This document shows positions 42,849-54,422 of a stretch of DNA of 64,000 bases, one piece after another (position 1 is the stretch's first letter; each line of letters opens with the position of its first letter). Source of the stretch: Achromobacter xylosoxidans (GTDB lineage: Bacteria; Pseudomonadota; Gammaproteobacteria; Burkholderiales; Burkholderiaceae_B); assembly GCF_002192695.1 (NCBI RefSeq), contig NZ_MTLG01000052.1, positions 124,001 to 188,000 of the forward strand, written 5' to 3'. The notes beneath the pieces were generated by a model that was not told the origin of the DNA, did not search any database, and was given only the letters and a program-made list of their open reading frames with translations. Both the position numbers and the translations under genes were made by a program.

Positions 42849-44090
42849 ATGAACATGCAAGCTACGCTCGCGTGGCCGTTCTTCGAGCCTCGGCATCGGG
42901 ACCTGCTGCGGCAGGCCGATGCCTGGTTGCAGACAATGCCCGCAGGGACTGCGCCGCAAAGCCGGGCAGAGATGGACGAAGAGTGCCGGTTTCTGGTGGC
43001 GAGCATGGGCCAGGCGGGCCTGCTGGCTCAAGCCGTGCCCGACCCGCTAGCCCCTGGCGCCCGCATCGACACGCGAGCTGTCTGCCTGCTGCGCGACCGG
43101 CTGGCCCAACATGGCGCGCTGTTTGACTTCGCGTTCGCCATGCAGGGCTTGGGTTCGGCCGCCATTTCCCTGGACGGCACGCCCGCGCAACGAAAGCGCT
43201 ATCTGACTCCTGCCCGGGCAGGAAACCACATCGCGGCGTTCGCGCTGTCGGAGGCGCAGGCGGGTTCCGACGTCGGCGCCTTGTCGTGCGCGGCCAGGCA
43301 GGATGGCGACGCCTATGTCCTGGACGGCGAGAAAACCTGGATCTCCAACGGCGGCATCGCCGACCACTACGTCGTCTTCGCGCGCGAGCCTCGCAGCACC
43401 GGCTCCAAGGGGATTTCGGCTTTCATCGTGGACGCGGATACGCCGGGACTGGAGATCGCGGAGCGCATCGACGTCATATCCCCGCACCCGCTGGCGACCC
43501 TGAGGTTCACCGCTTGCCGTGTCGCGGGCGGGCAGGTGCTGGGCGAGCCGGGGCAGGGATTCAAGCTCGCGATGCGCACGCTGGACATCTTCCGCACCTC
43601 GGTGGGCGCGGCGGCGCTGGGCTTTTCGCGCAGGGCGCTGCAAGAGGCCACGCAGCATGCGCTGCAACGCGAGATGTTCGGCAAGACGCTGGCCGACTTC
43701 CAGCTGACTCAGGCCAGGTTGAGCCAGATGGCGACCCAGACCGACGCCTCCGCGCTGCTGGTCTATCGCGCCGCCTGGGCGCGCGATGCCGGGCTGGGCT
43801 CGTCGCGCGATGCGGCCATGGCAAAGCTGGCCGCCACCGAGCATGCGCAGCAGGTGGTGGATGCCGCCTTGCAGATGCACGGCGGGCTGGGCGTGCGGGC
43901 CGGACACATCATGGAGCAGCTATACCGCGACGTGCGGGCGTTGCGGATCTACGAAGGCGCGACCGAGGTCCAGCATCTGATCATTGGACGTGATCTGTTG
44001 CGCGAGGCTCGCGAGCAGTCGTTGGCGGCGACAGCCCACCCACCCACTCAAGGCCCGATCAGGGCGACCCATAACCAGGAACAACCATGA
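42849..44090 (+). CDS. Acyl-CoA dehydrogenase
   Basis: The product of 413 residues has the FAD/substrate motifs AFALSEAQAGSDVGAL and WISNGGIADHYVVF, QMHGGLGV and the catalytic-base region IYEGATEVQ. It performs the first oxidation of a CoA thioester. A Gln/Pro-rich 30-residue tail lies beyond the usual end. Its stop overlaps the next caiB start (ATGA). Confidence 0.93.
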   Translation: MNMQATLAWPFFEPRHRDLLRQADAWLQTMPAGTAPQSRAEMDEECRFLVASMGQAGLLAQAVPDPLAPGARIDTRAVCLLRDRLAQHGALFDFAFAMQGLGSAAISLDGTPAQRKRYLTPARAGNHIAAFALSEAQAGSDVGALSCAARQDGDAYVLDGEKTWISNGGIADHYVVFAREPRSTGSKGISAFIVDADTPGLEIAERIDVISPHPLATLRFTACRVAGGQVLGEPGQGFKLAMRTLDIFRTSVGAAALGFSRRALQEATQHALQREMFGKTLADFQLTQARLSQMATQTDASALLVYRAAWARDAGLGSSRDAAMAKLAATEHAQQVVDAALQMHGGLGVRAGHIMEQLYRDVRALRIYEGATEVQHLIIGRDLLREAREQSLAATAHPPTQGPIRATHNQEQP

Positions 44091-45226
44091 CAGGCCCTTT
44101 GTCCGGTATGCGCGTCATTGACGCCAGCAATTTCGTGTTTGGACCGATGGCGACCCAGTTGCTTGCCGACATGGGGGCCGATGTGATCAAGGTGGAGCCG
44201 CCCCAAGGCGACCCGATGCGCATGGTCGGCAAGTCGCGCAACGCCAGGATGGGGTCATTCTTCCTGAACTTGAACCGCGGCAAGCGCAGCGTGATCCTGG
44301 ACCTGAAGCATGCCGCCGACGTGGCGCGGCTGGACACGCTGCTGGCCAGCGCCGACGTCTTCGTGCATAACATGCGGCCCGCTGCCGCAAGGCGCCTGGG
44401 CATAGACTACGACAGTCTGGCGCAGCGCCATCCCCGGCTCGTCTATGCCGTGGCGCTGGGCTTTCACCAAGACGGCCGCTACGCCGAACGCCCCGCCTAT
44501 GACGACGTGATCCAGGGCATGAGCGGTGTGTCCGGCCTGCACGCCAGGATGTATGGTGAGCCGGGCTTCATTCCGATGCTGTTCACCGACAAGCTCTGCG
44601 GCGTCTATCTGGCTGGCGCCATCGCGTCGGCGCTGGTGGCGCGAGCCGCCAGCGGGCAAGGGCAGCAGGTGGAGGTTCCGATGTTCGAAACCATGGCCTC
44701 TTTCAATCTGGTCGAACATCTGGCCGACAGCATATTCAGCGGCCCGGAGACGGCGGCCGCGCCGCGCGGATATGAGCGCGTCTTCAGCCGCTACCATCGG
44801 CCTTTGAAGACACGTGATGGCCATGTATGCGTGGTGGCCAACACGGACGCGCAGTGGCAGCGCCTGTTTGCCTTGCTGGATCGGCCCGATCTGGCCGCGG
44901 ACCCGCGGTTCGGGAGCATGGGGGATCGTATCCGCCACGCCGAACCCTTGTATGAGGAAGTCAGCCGCAGCCTGCTAAAACGCGACGCGGCGCAATGGCT
45001 GGCGCTGTTCCTTGAGCACGACATTCCCGCGGGACCGGCCAACAATCTGGATGACTTGCTGCGCGACCCGCATCTGGCGGATGTGGGTTTTTTCGAGACC
45101 GTTGAGCACCCGACGGAGGGCGAACTGCGTTGCGCGGCCACGCCGTTGCGGTTTTCCGCGAGCCCCAGAGCCTCCGCCGGCGCCGCACCCGGGCTGGGCG
45201 AGCATAGCGCCGAACTGCTGGGCTAG
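44087..45226 (+). CDS. CaiB/BaiF-family CoA-transferase
   Basis: The product of 379 residues has a class III CoA-transferase N-terminus (VIDASNFVFGPMATQLLADMG), LNRGKRSVILDLK and the catalytic Asp in LFTDKLCGVYLAGA. It is the last gene of the TetR-controlled cluster, coupled to the acyl-CoA dehydrogenase. A second CoA-transferase in one cluster suggests separate activation of two acids or a CoA-recycling pair. Confidence 0.92.
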   Translation: MTGPLSGMRVIDASNFVFGPMATQLLADMGADVIKVEPPQGDPMRMVGKSRNARMGSFFLNLNRGKRSVILDLKHAADVARLDTLLASADVFVHNMRPAAARRLGIDYDSLAQRHPRLVYAVALGFHQDGRYAERPAYDDVIQGMSGVSGLHARMYGEPGFIPMLFTDKLCGVYLAGAIASALVARAASGQGQQVEVPMFETMASFNLVEHLADSIFSGPETAAAPRGYERVFSRYHRPLKTRDGHVCVVANTDAQWQRLFALLDRPDLAADPRFGSMGDRIRHAEPLYEEVSRSLLKRDAAQWLALFLEHDIPAGPANNLDDLLRDPHLADVGFFETVEHPTEGELRCAATPLRFSASPRASAGAAPGLGEHSAELLG

Positions 45227-45251
45227 GGACAGCGCGACTCCAGACCGCGAG

Positions 45252-45887
45252 TCATTCCGGCGGCTTCAGCCGCGACGGCACTTCGCCCACGTCGCTGCAT
45301 ACCGCCAGCACTTCCGCGGGCTTCCTGCTCATCGACAGGTATACATGGCCGATACTGCTGTCGAAATAGGCGGTTTCCAGCTTGCCCAGCACGACGCTGT
45401 CGCCGTTTTCGAACTGGATGCGTACTTTGCCCGACAGCACCACCGCGAATTCCTGGCCTGGGTGCCGGATGTAGTCCTCGAACTCGACCACCTTGCGCGA
45501 GTCGATGAGCGCCAGCATGGGCGTCATCTTCTTGCCGGGATATTCGCCCATCAGCAAGCGGTAGTGGTAGTTCTCGGTGACGTAGTCGCGGGCGTCGCTG
45601 AGCTTGTTCTTGACGAAGGTCGGGGCGACGGCGGCCTGCGAGGCGTCGGGCAGCATGAACATGCGGGTCATGTCTATGCCGAGCGCGCCCGCCAGCGCGG
45701 CGAACTTCTCGTAGCTGAGGGCGATCTGCCCCAGCTCCGCTTTCGACAGGGTCGAGACCGCGATGCCGCTGGCGGCGGACAGCGCCTGCAGGGTCATCTT
45801 GCGCGCCTTGCGCTCGGCCCGCAGGCGAGCGCCCATTTCTTCCTTGCCGACGATCTCGGGCGGGGATGTAGTGCCGGGTAGGGCCAT
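45252..45887 (-). CDS. XRE-cupin transcriptional regulator
   Basis: The product of 211 residues has an XRE HTH (about 18-75, with LQALSAASGIAVSTLSKAELGQ) and a C-terminal cupin domain (PGQEFAVVLSGKVRIQFENG). It is the last gene of the D-peptide salvage operon, 83 bases after the deacylase. The start at 45887 precedes the HTH. The inverted repeat at 56142 is the proposed operator. Confidence 0.92.
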   Translation of the reverse strand: MALPGTTSPPEIVGKEEMGARLRAERKARKMTLQALSAASGIAVSTLSKAELGQIALSYEKFAALAGALGIDMTRMFMLPDASQAAVAPTFVKNKLSDARDYVTENYHYRLLMGEYPGKKMTPMLALIDSRKVVEFEDYIRHPGQEFAVVLSGKVRIQFENGDSVVLGKLETAYFDSSIGHVYLSMSRKPAEVLAVCSDVGEVPSRLKPPE

Positions 45888-45970
45888 GTAGCGATCTGGC
45901 TGGTAGGGGTGGTTGGGGGCAGGGCCCGCAAGCCCCGCTGCGTATGCCGGATTGTAAGGGCTGGCGGGGC

Positions 45971-47425
45971 TCAGGCTCCCGCCCGGCTGAGAACGCGGCC
46001 GGCGTGCTGGCCGGTAAAGGCCTGGCCTTCCCAGACGGGCGCGCCGTTGACGTAGACCGAGTGGATGCCCGCGGCGCGCTCGGTGGGACGCTCGAAGGTA
46101 GCCGAGTCGGCCACGGTGGCGGGGTCGAAGACCACCAGGTCGGCGTAGTAGCCGGGCTGCACCTGGCCGCGTTCGGCCAGGCCGAACTTGGCGGCGGTCA
46201 GGCCGGTCATCTTCCAGACCGCGGTCTCCAGCGGGAACAGGCCCAGGTCGCGCGAGTAGTGGCCCAGCACCCGGGGGAAGGTGCCCCACAGGCGGGGGTG
46301 GGGGCGTTCGTCGTGGGGCAGGCCGTCGGAGCCGATCATGGTGGGTCCGAACGCCAGGATGCGCTGCACGTCGGGCTCGTCCATCATGAAGTAGATGGCG
46401 CCGGCGGGCTGCAGCTCCGGCACCACGTCGTACTTGGACTTGCCGCGCTCGGCGGCGATTTCCTCCAGGTCGCGTCCGCTCAGTTCGGGGAACGGCTTGC
46501 ACCAGGTGATGAGCGTGCGGCCCGCCAGCAGCACGCGGTCCTGCTTGAGCATGGTGGAGCCGGCCACGTAGGGATAGGCGTCCAGCGACACGTCCTGGCT
46601 GGCCATGGCCGCCTCGATCAGCGCTAGCGTTTCCTTGGAGCGGCCGAAGTTGGGCTTGCCCATGACCTTGTGGTGCGAGATCACCACCGGCACGTCCAGC
46701 TCGCGGCCGATGCGGAAGGTCTCTTCCAGCGCCGCCACGATGTGTTCGCCTTCGTCGCGCATATGGGTGGCGTAGACGCCGCCATGCGTGCCGAGCGGAC
46801 GGCAGACTTCAATGATTTCCTCGGTGCTGGCATGGGCCGCGGGCGGGTAGAACGCGCCGGTGGATATGCCGATGGCGCCGCTGGCCAGCGCATCGTCGGC
46901 CAGCGCCTGCATGGCCTGGATTTCGTCAGCCGTGGCCTCGCGCCGCAGGTCGGGCATGACGGCGGCGCGCAGGGTGGAATGGCCCACCATGCAGGCGGCG
47001 TTGACCGCGGGCGGGGCCGCGCGCAGGGCTTCCAGGTAGTCGGAGAAGCGTTCGAAGCGGAACGAGCCGCCTTCGTCCAGCAGATCCAGCGGCGCGGGCG
47101 GGTTGGCGTGCGCCAGCGGCGCCAGGCTGATGCCGCAGTTGCCGGTGACCACGGTGGTGACGCCCTGCGAGATCTTGGGCGTCATGTCGCGGTGCTTGAG
47201 CAGGTAGTTGTCGTCGTGCGTGTGCGAGTCGATGAAACCCGGCGACACCACCTTGCCCGCCACGTCGATGCGCCGCCGGGCAAGGTGGGCGCTCAGGTCG
47301 CCGACGGCGGCGATCCGGTCGCCGCGCACGCCGACGTCGGCCAGCCGGCCGGGCGAGTTGGTGCCGTCGATGACGGTGCCGCCGGCAAGGATGTAATCGA
47401 ACGGGGTGGCGTCGGTCTGGGACAT
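45971..47425 (-). CDS. N-acyl-D-amino-acid deacylase (D-aminoacylase)
   Basis: The product of 484 residues, the family length, is an amidohydrolase. Zinc ligands are visible at His68 and His70 in GFIDSHTHDDN and Cys97 in TGNCGIS. ATHMRDEGEHI, VVISHHKVMG and MIGSDGLPHD complete the active site. It releases D-amino acids from N-acyl-D-amino acids and can act on related D-peptide derivatives. It lies 12 bases after dppF. Confidence 0.93.
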   Translation of the reverse strand: MSQTDATPFDYILAGGTVIDGTNSPGRLADVGVRGDRIAAVGDLSAHLARRRIDVAGKVVSPGFIDSHTHDDNYLLKHRDMTPKISQGVTTVVTGNCGISLAPLAHANPPAPLDLLDEGGSFRFERFSDYLEALRAAPPAVNAACMVGHSTLRAAVMPDLRREATADEIQAMQALADDALASGAIGISTGAFYPPAAHASTEEIIEVCRPLGTHGGVYATHMRDEGEHIVAALEETFRIGRELDVPVVISHHKVMGKPNFGRSKETLALIEAAMASQDVSLDAYPYVAGSTMLKQDRVLLAGRTLITWCKPFPELSGRDLEEIAAERGKSKYDVVPELQPAGAIYFMMDEPDVQRILAFGPTMIGSDGLPHDERPHPRLWGTFPRVLGHYSRDLGLFPLETAVWKMTGLTAAKFGLAERGQVQPGYYADLVVFDPATVADSATFERPTERAAGIHSVYVNGAPVWEGQAFTGQHAGRVLSRAGA

Positions 47426-47437
47426 GAGTATCTCCGG

Positions 47438-48451
47438 CTAAACGGGGGTGGCGAAGTGGCAGGCGACCTGCTGTTCGGGAGCGATCTGGCGCGGCTGCGG
47501 CGCTTCCTCGGCGCAGCGCGGCTGGGCCATCGGGCAGCGGGTGCGGAAGGCGCAGCCCGAGGGCGGCGACAGCGGGCTGGGAATCTCGCCCTTCAGCACT
47601 TCCACGGGCTTGCGCTCGCCCTGGCGGGCGGAAGGAACGGCGGCCAGCAGGGCGCGGGTGTAAGGATGAGCGGGACGTTCGAAGATGGCCTCGCGGGTGC
47701 CGGTCTCGACGATCTTGCCCAGGTACATCACGGCGACGCGGTGGCTGATGTGGCGCACCACGCTCAGGTCGTGCGAAATGAAGACATAGGTCAGTCCCAG
47801 ATCGCGCTGCAGGTCCATCAGCAGGTTGATGACCTGCGCCTGGACCGACACGTCCAGCGCCGATACGGGTTCGTCACAGACGATCAGGCCCGGATCCAGC
47901 GCCAGCGCGCGCGCGATCACAATGCGCTGGCGCTGGCCGCCGGAGAACTCGTGGGGATAGCGGTCGGCGGCGTCCGGGCGCAGGCTGACGCGCGCCAGCA
48001 ACTGCGCGACGCGCTCGCGGATGGCGGCGCGGCCGTGGCCGAAGGCGCGCAGCGGCTCGCCGATGATGTCGCGCACCCGCATGCGCGGATTCATCGACGA
48101 AAACGGATCCTGGAAGATGAACTGCATGCGCTGGCGCATGGCGCGCAGCTCGCGGCTGTTCATGGCGGCCAGGTCGCGGCCTTCCAGCAGGATGCGGCCT
48201 GCGGTGGGATCGGTCAGGCGGATCAGGCATTTGCCGGTGGTGGACTTGCCGCAGCCGGATTCGCCCACCAGGCTCAGCGTCTGGCCGCGCGGCACCGACA
48301 GGGACACGCCGTCGACCGCGCGCAGCACCTTGGCGCCGCTGCCGCTGTCCACGGGATAGTGCTTCTTCAGGCCGATGACTTCCAGCATGGGCGGGGCCTC
48401 GGCGGCGGACGCGGACACCGCGCTGGCAAGGGGGATGTCGTGCAGATTCAT
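47438..48451 (-). CDS. dppF: Dpp-type peptide ABC transporter ATPase (DppF-like)
   Basis: The product of 337 residues has Walker [11 protein letters not shown], signature EFSGGQRQR, Walker B GLIVCDEP and the C-terminal oligopeptide-transporter cysteine motif (RTRCPMAQPRC). It pairs with the DppD-like ATPase eight bases upstream. The start at 48451 precedes the ATPase domain. Confidence 0.92.
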   Translation of the reverse strand: MNLHDIPLASAVSASAAEAPPMLEVIGLKKHYPVDSGSGAKVLRAVDGVSLSVPRGQTLSLVGESGCGKSTTGKCLIRLTDPTAGRILLEGRDLAAMNSRELRAMRQRMQFIFQDPFSSMNPRMRVRDIIGEPLRAFGHGRAAIRERVAQLLARVSLRPDAADRYPHEFSGGQRQRIVIARALALDPGLIVCDEPVSALDVSVQAQVINLLMDLQRDLGLTYVFISHDLSVVRHISHRVAVMYLGKIVETGTREAIFERPAHPYTRALLAAVPSARQGERKPVEVLKGEIPSPLSPPSGCAFRTRCPMAQPRCAEEAPQPRQIAPEQQVACHFATPV

Positions 48452-48459
48452 GGCGGGCC

Positions 48460-49467
48460 TCAGGCGGTCAGGGCGGCGGGGGCGGGTTCGGCCGCGCGGG
48501 CCCAGCACCAGACGCGGTGGCGGCTGCCGGCATCGGCGGCGGGGGGCGCCTGCTCGGAACAGCGCGGCTGCGCCTCCGGGCAGCGCGCCGCGAAGGCGCA
48601 GCCGCGCGATTCGGGCGTCATCACCGGCACGATGCCGGGCAATTCGGCCAACCGCGCCGTATGGTCCTGGCCGTCGGCGAAGTCCGGCAGGGAGCGGATC
48701 AGCGCCTGGGTGTAGGGGTGTTGGGCGCGGTCCAGGATGTCGTCGACGCTGCCTTCCTCGACCTTGCGCCCCGCGTACATCACGATGACGCGCTGGCACA
48801 TCTGCGCGACCACGCCCAGGTCATGGGTGATCAGCACGATGGAGGTGCCCAGCCGTTGCTGGATCTCCCGCAGCAAGTGCAGGATCTGCGCCTGGATGGT
48901 GACGTCCAGCGCGGTGGTGGGTTCGTCGGCGATCAGGACCTTGGGCTGGCAGGCCAGCGCCATGGCGATCATGGCGCGCTGGCGCATGCCGCCCGACAGC
49001 TGGTAGGGATACTCGCGCACGCGGCGCGCCGGGTCGGAGATCTGCACCAGCTCCAGCAGCGATTCGGCCTGCGCCATGGCCTCGCGGCGCGACAAGCCTT
49101 GATGCAGCATGAGCGATTCGCTGATTTGCTTGCCCACCGTGAAAACGGGATTCAGCGAAGTCATGGGCTCCTGGAAGATCATCGAGATCTGGTTGCCGCG
49201 GATCGCGCGCATGGCTTTTTCAGGCAGCGCCAGCAGATTCTGGCCGTCGAACTCGATGCTGCCGCCGGCCACGCGCCCGGGGGCGCGCAAGAGCCGCATG
49301 ATGGACAGGGACGTGACGCTCTTGCCGCAGCCGGATTCGCCGACCAGGCCCAGGGTTTCGCCGGGCATCAGGTCGAAGGACAGGCGGTCCACGGCAAGCA
49401 CCGTGGTTTCGTCGCCGTCGAAACAGGTGGTGAGGTCGTGCACGCGCAAGACGGGTTGGGTTTGCAT
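48460..49467 (-). CDS. dppD: Dpp-type peptide ABC transporter ATPase (DppD-like)
   Basis: The product of 335 residues has GESGCGKS (Walker A), [14 protein letters not shown] (signature), VLIADEP (Walker B) and a C-terminal [12 protein letters not shown] cysteine motif. It energises the peptide importer with DppF. The start at 49467 is eight bases after dppC. Confidence 0.92.
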   Translation of the reverse strand: MQTQPVLRVHDLTTCFDGDETTVLAVDRLSFDLMPGETLGLVGESGCGKSVTSLSIMRLLRAPGRVAGGSIEFDGQNLLALPEKAMRAIRGNQISMIFQEPMTSLNPVFTVGKQISESLMLHQGLSRREAMAQAESLLELVQISDPARRVREYPYQLSGGMRQRAMIAMALACQPKVLIADEPTTALDVTIQAQILHLLREIQQRLGTSIVLITHDLGVVAQMCQRVIVMYAGRKVEEGSVDDILDRAQHPYTQALIRSLPDFADGQDHTARLAELPGIVPVMTPESRGCAFAARCPEAQPRCSEQAPPAADAGSRHRVWCWARAAEPAPAALTA

Positions 49468-49475
49468 GGGCGCTC

Positions 49476-50351
49476 CTACAGCTTTTTCGCCAGGCGGGGA
49501 TCGAGCATGTCGCGCAGCCCGTCGCCCACCAGATTGACGGCCAGGACGGCCACGCCCAGGAACAGGCCCGGATACAGGATGATGTGGAAGGCCACGGCGA
49601 CGAAGTTGCGGCCTTCGGCCATGATGTTGCCCAAGCTCGGGATCTGCGGCGGAATGCCCACGCCCAGGAAGCTCAGCACCGCCTCGGTCAGGATGGCGGA
49701 TGCCGCGATGAAGGTGGCCTGCACCATCAGCGGGGCGAACAGGTTGGGCAGGATGTGGCGCAGCAGGATCGCGGGCACGCGCGTGCCCGACGAAATGGCG
49801 GCCTCGATATAGGGTTGCTCGCGTATCGTCAGCACCAGCGCGCGCACCAGCCGCACCACGCGCGGCACCTCGGGGATGACGATGGCGATGATCACGGTGC
49901 CCAGGCCGCCTTTCAGGGTGGCCATCAGGGCGATGGCCAGCAGCACGCCGGGAATCGCCATCAGGCCGTCCATGATGCGCATGATGAAGGCGTCGATGCG
50001 GCGGAAGTAGCCCGCCGCCATGCCCAGGGCCACGCCGGCGACGGTGGATACCACCGCAACCACGATGCCGACCACCAGCGAGACGCGGGCGCCCCACACG
50101 GTGCGCGAATAGACGTCGCGGCCCAGCGCATCTGTGCCGAAGAAGTGTTCCGACGAAGGCGGCTTCATGCGCGCCAGCGGATTGATGTCCTGCGGGTCGA
50201 CGGTGGCCAGCCAGGGCGCGGCCAGGGCGATCGCAGCCAGCGCCAGCAGGATGGCGCCGCCGATGTACAGCATGGGGTGGCGGCGCAGCGAGCGCAGCAC
50301 GCGGCGGTGGCGCGGCCGGCGCGCGGGCAGGGACAGGGTAGTGGTCGTCAT
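49476..50351 (-). CDS. dppC: Dpp-type permease (DppC-like)
   Basis: The product of 291 residues is an inner-membrane permease with about six helices and the EAA-like loop ([22 protein letters not shown]). The N-terminal RHPMLYIGG is typical of DppC/OppC. It is 13 bases from dppB. Confidence 0.92.
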   Translation of the reverse strand: MTTTTLSLPARRPRHRRVLRSLRRHPMLYIGGAILLALAAIALAAPWLATVDPQDINPLARMKPPSSEHFFGTDALGRDVYSRTVWGARVSLVVGIVVAVVSTVAGVALGMAAGYFRRIDAFIMRIMDGLMAIPGVLLAIALMATLKGGLGTVIIAIVIPEVPRVVRLVRALVLTIREQPYIEAAISSGTRVPAILLRHILPNLFAPLMVQATFIAASAILTEAVLSFLGVGIPPQIPSLGNIMAEGRNFVAVAFHIILYPGLFLGVAVLAVNLVGDGLRDMLDPRLAKKL

Positions 50352-50364
50352 GCGTAGCCCCCGT

Positions 50365-51300
<936 letters not shown>

Positions 51301-51352
51301 GCTGGTTTTCCCCCGGCTTGTGGCCGGGCGCGCGCGGCGCCCGGCGCCCGCC

Positions 51353-52924
51353 TTACGGCTTCTCGATGTTCCACATCACCGGGATGCCGGTCTTCAGCAG
51401 CTCGGTGTGCTGCAGGCCGCGGAACGCGGACACGGGCTTGAACTCGCCCCACATGACGTAAGGCACGCTCTGGTAGGCGCGGGCCTGCATCTGCGCGGCG
51501 ATATCCTTGCGCTTGGCCGGGTCGGTCTCGCGGATCCAGCTGGTGCGCAGCGCGTCGAGCTCCTTGTCGCAGGGCCAGCCCGGCAGGCTGTTGCCGCAGG
51601 CGGCGGACATCCAGGGGTTGGTCACCGGCGTGCTGGCGTCGTAATAGCCGCCCCAGGTCAGGAAGACGTTCCAGCCGCCTTGCGCGGGCGGATCCTTCTT
51701 CAGGCGGCGGCCGGCCAGCGAGGCCCAGTCCATGGATTGCAGGTCGACGTTGATGCCGGCCTTCTTCATGTTCTGCGTCAGCACCATGACGGCGGGCGCG
51801 CTGAGGTGGTCCGTGGGGTACAGCACCACGACCTTCTCGCCTTTGTAGCCGGCTTCCTGCAACAGCTGCTTGGCACGCGCCGGATCGGTCTTGGCGTAAG
51901 GCGCAGCGCCCGCGTCGCTGGCCAGGGGCGAGCCGCAGACGAAGAGGCTGGGGCAATAGTCCACGCGGTATTTCTCCGGGTAGCCCATGGCCGACAGCAT
52001 TTCCTTCTGGTTCACCAGGTGGTACAGCGCCTGGCGTGCAAGCTGATTGTCGAAGGGCGGATGCAGCGAATTGAGGATGACCATGCCCTGCGTCGCGACG
52101 GATGTGTTCAGGGTGATGTCCTTGTTGGTCTCCAGCACGGGCAGGAAGTCGGGCGTGGTCTGTTCGATCATGTCGACCTCGCCGTTCATCAGGGCGGCGG
52201 TGGCCGTGTTGCCGTCTGGGATGTAGACCCACTCGACGCGGTCCACCTTGACGTTCTTGCCGCCGGCCAGGCCGTCGGCGGGCTCCGCGCGCGGCACGTA
52301 GGCCGGGTTCTTCACATACACGACCTTGTTGCCCGGCACCCATTCATCGCGCTTGAAGAGGAAGGGGCCCGAGCCGACCATTTCCGTGACCTGGGTGTTC
52401 GGGTCCGTCATGGCCAGGCGCTTGGGCATGATGAAGGGCGGCATGCCGGAAGGCTTGGACAGGGCGTCCAGCACCAGGCCGAAAGGCTCCTTGAGCGTCA
52501 GCGTGAAGCTGTTGTCGCCGGTCGCCGCGAGTTCGGCGCCTGCGGCCATCATGGCCTGGCCCAGCGTGTCCTTCTTAGCCCAGCGCTGGATCGACGCCAC
52601 GCAATCCTCGGCCTTGACCGGCGTGCCGTCGTTGAACTTCAGGCCCGGGCGCAAGGTGAAGCTCCAGCTCTTGCCGTCCTCGGACACGGTCCAGGTGTCC
52701 ACCATCTGCGGCTTGACCTGGCCGCGGCTGTCCTGCGAGAACAGGGTGTCGAACACCATGTAGCCGTGGTTGCGCGTGATGTAGGCCGTGTTGAACAGCG
52801 GGTCCAGCGTCTTGAGGTCCGCGTGCGGCACCAGGCGCAAGGTCTTGGTCTGCGCCAGCGCGCCGCTGGCGGCGCCCATGGCCAGCAGGGCGGCTGCGCC
52901 CAGCAAACTGAAACGTCTGATCAT
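51353..52924 (-). CDS. dppA: Peptide-binding protein (DppA/OppA-like)
   Basis: The product of 523 residues has a signal peptide (1 to about 25) and the SBP family 5 fold, with DLKTLDPLFNTAYITRN and TVSEDGKSWSFTLRPGLKFNDG. It captures the peptide or D-amino-acid conjugate in the periplasm. ATG 52924 starts the signal peptide. Confidence 0.93.
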   Translation of the reverse strand: MIRRFSLLGAAALLAMGAASGALAQTKTLRLVPHADLKTLDPLFNTAYITRNHGYMVFDTLFSQDSRGQVKPQMVDTWTVSEDGKSWSFTLRPGLKFNDGTPVKAEDCVASIQRWAKKDTLGQAMMAAGAELAATGDNSFTLTLKEPFGLVLDALSKPSGMPPFIMPKRLAMTDPNTQVTEMVGSGPFLFKRDEWVPGNKVVYVKNPAYVPRAEPADGLAGGKNVKVDRVEWVYIPDGNTATAALMNGEVDMIEQTTPDFLPVLETNKDITLNTSVATQGMVILNSLHPPFDNQLARQALYHLVNQKEMLSAMGYPEKYRVDYCPSLFVCGSPLASDAGAAPYAKTDPARAKQLLQEAGYKGEKVVVLYPTDHLSAPAVMVLTQNMKKAGINVDLQSMDWASLAGRRLKKDPPAQGGWNVFLTWGGYYDASTPVTNPWMSAACGNSLPGWPCDKELDALRTSWIRETDPAKRKDIAAQMQARAYQSVPYVMWGEFKPVSAFRGLQHTELLKTGIPVMWNIEKP

Positions 52925-52976
52925 TGTTATCCCCTTCGTTATTCCCACGCCCTGCTCGGGCGGCAATCGTTGAGCC

Positions 52977-54422
52977 TCAGGCCTTGAACGGCCACTTCGG
53001 CAATTTGCGCTTGGTGTAAGGCAGCGCGTTGTAGTCGGTGGTGATGGCGCCTGGCGTCTCCACGTAGATGACGTGGCGGCCCACCTGCGAATACGAGGCG
53101 TAGAAGTGCTGTGACGATTTCACGATGATGAGCTTCATGGCCAGCAGGTCGACGCCGAACTGCGTGAACAGGTCGGTGCCCATGGCCTGGGTGCGGTTGG
53201 TGGTGAGGGCGATGGTCACGCCCTGGCTGCGCACGATGGCGACGTCGCCCAGCAGCGCGGGCGTGCCGGCCAGCCCGGTCATGATGGCGTCGCGCTTGAG
53301 CGCCACGATTTCGCAGTCCAGGTCCAGCGGCTGGCCCGACACCGGCGCGACCTTGCCGCCGATGCGCAGCTGGATGCGCGCGCCTTCGCCCGCCTCGAAA
53401 CAGAGCTGCACCGCCACCGGATCCCAGAACGGGCCGGTCGCGACGTCGGTGATGCCGCGCGCCAGCACGCGCTCCAGGATGAAGGTGGCGTCGCTGGGCG
53501 CGCCGCCGCCCGCGTTGTCGGCGGAATCCGCCAGCACCACGGGGAAGTCGTTCAGGGCCAGGGCCTGATCCAGCGCTTGGTCGGCGCCGGGGTAGGGCGG
53601 CGCCAGCTGGTCGCGGAAACCGATGATCTCTTCGCCCAGCGCGCGCGCCAGGGCGTTGGCCTGGGCCTGGTCGCCGTCGGTATAGACCAGCACCTTGGAG
53701 CCCATGTCGGGCGTGTCGCCCCACGGGAAACCATGCGCGATCGACACCGACAGCACGCCTTCCTTGCCCTCCATGGCGAGCAGGCGGTCCACGAAGCTGC
53801 GCATGGGTTCGCGGCTGGTGTGCATGATGGAGATCATCTCGCAGTCGTACACGGCGCGCGTGGGTTTGATGCGGCCTTCGGCGCGCGCCACGCACAGGTC
53901 CACCAGGTCGTAGGCGCGCTCCAGGATGTCGGTGTGCGGATATTCCTTGAAGCAGACCAGGAAGTCGGCGCTTTCCACCATGTCGGCCGTCATGTGGCAA
54001 TGCGGGTCCAGTTCGGCGCCGATCACGGTATCGGGGCCGACGATCTCGCGGGCGCGGCGCAGCAGGTCGCCTTCGCAATCGTCATAGCCGTCGGCCACCA
54101 TGGCGCCGTGCAGGCCGAACAGGGCGATGTCGACGCGGCCGGCGCGCTTCAGGTCGCCCAGCAGTTCGTCGCGCAGGGTTTCGTAGGCGTGGCGGGTGGT
54201 GATGCCGGCCGGCGTGGCGCCCGCGGTCAGGCCTTCGATCAGGGTCCAGTCCTTGCCCTGCGCGCGCTGGCGCGCCGCCCACAGCGGTCCGGAGAACATC
54301 TGCATGCGGTCCGGATGCTGGCCCGCGGGGTAGTAGCCGCGAGCCCGGTAGGCCGACAGCCCGGTCGGGATGGGAGAGAAGGTATTCGTCTCGGTCGCCA
54401 GCGACCCGGAAAAGATTTTCAT
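52977..54422 (-). CDS. M81-family metallopeptidase (MlrC-like)
   Basis: The product of 481 residues matches MlrC (microcystinase C) in length and motifs: ATETNTFSP at the start, FGLHGAMVADGYDDCEGD, ELDPHCHM (zinc region), HGFPWGDTPDMG and ADSADNAGGGAPSD. MlrC hydrolyses linearised D-amino-acid-containing peptides; most relatives are uncharacterised. In this operon it is the likely cytoplasmic peptidase for the imported compound. ATG 54422 is chosen by the family N-terminus. Confidence 0.92.
   Translation of the reverse strand: MKIFSGSLATETNTFSPIPTGLSAYRARGYYPAGQHPDRMQMFSGPLWAARQRAQGKDWTLIEGLTAGATPAGITTRHAYETLRDELLGDLKRAGRVDIALFGLHGAMVADGYDDCEGDLLRRAREIVGPDTVIGAELDPHCHMTADMVESADFLVCFKEYPHTDILERAYDLVDLCVARAEGRIKPTRAVYDCEMISIMHTSREPMRSFVDRLLAMEGKEGVLSVSIAHGFPWGDTPDMGSKVLVYTDGDQAQANALARALGEEIIGFRDQLAPPYPGADQALDQALALNDFPVVLADSADNAGGGAPSDATFILERVLARGITDVATGPFWDPVAVQLCFEAGEGARIQLRIGGKVAPVSGQPLDLDCEIVALKRDAIMTGLAGTPALLGDVAIVRSQGVTIALTTNRTQAMGTDLFTQFGVDLLAMKLIIVKSSQHFYASYSQVGRHVIYVETPGAITTDYNALPYTKRKLPKWPFKA

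Noticed and set aside
46670..48715. 681-codon plus-strand frame opposite the deacylase and dppF/dppD genes
   Set aside because: It crosses three genes with intact motifs on the other strand.
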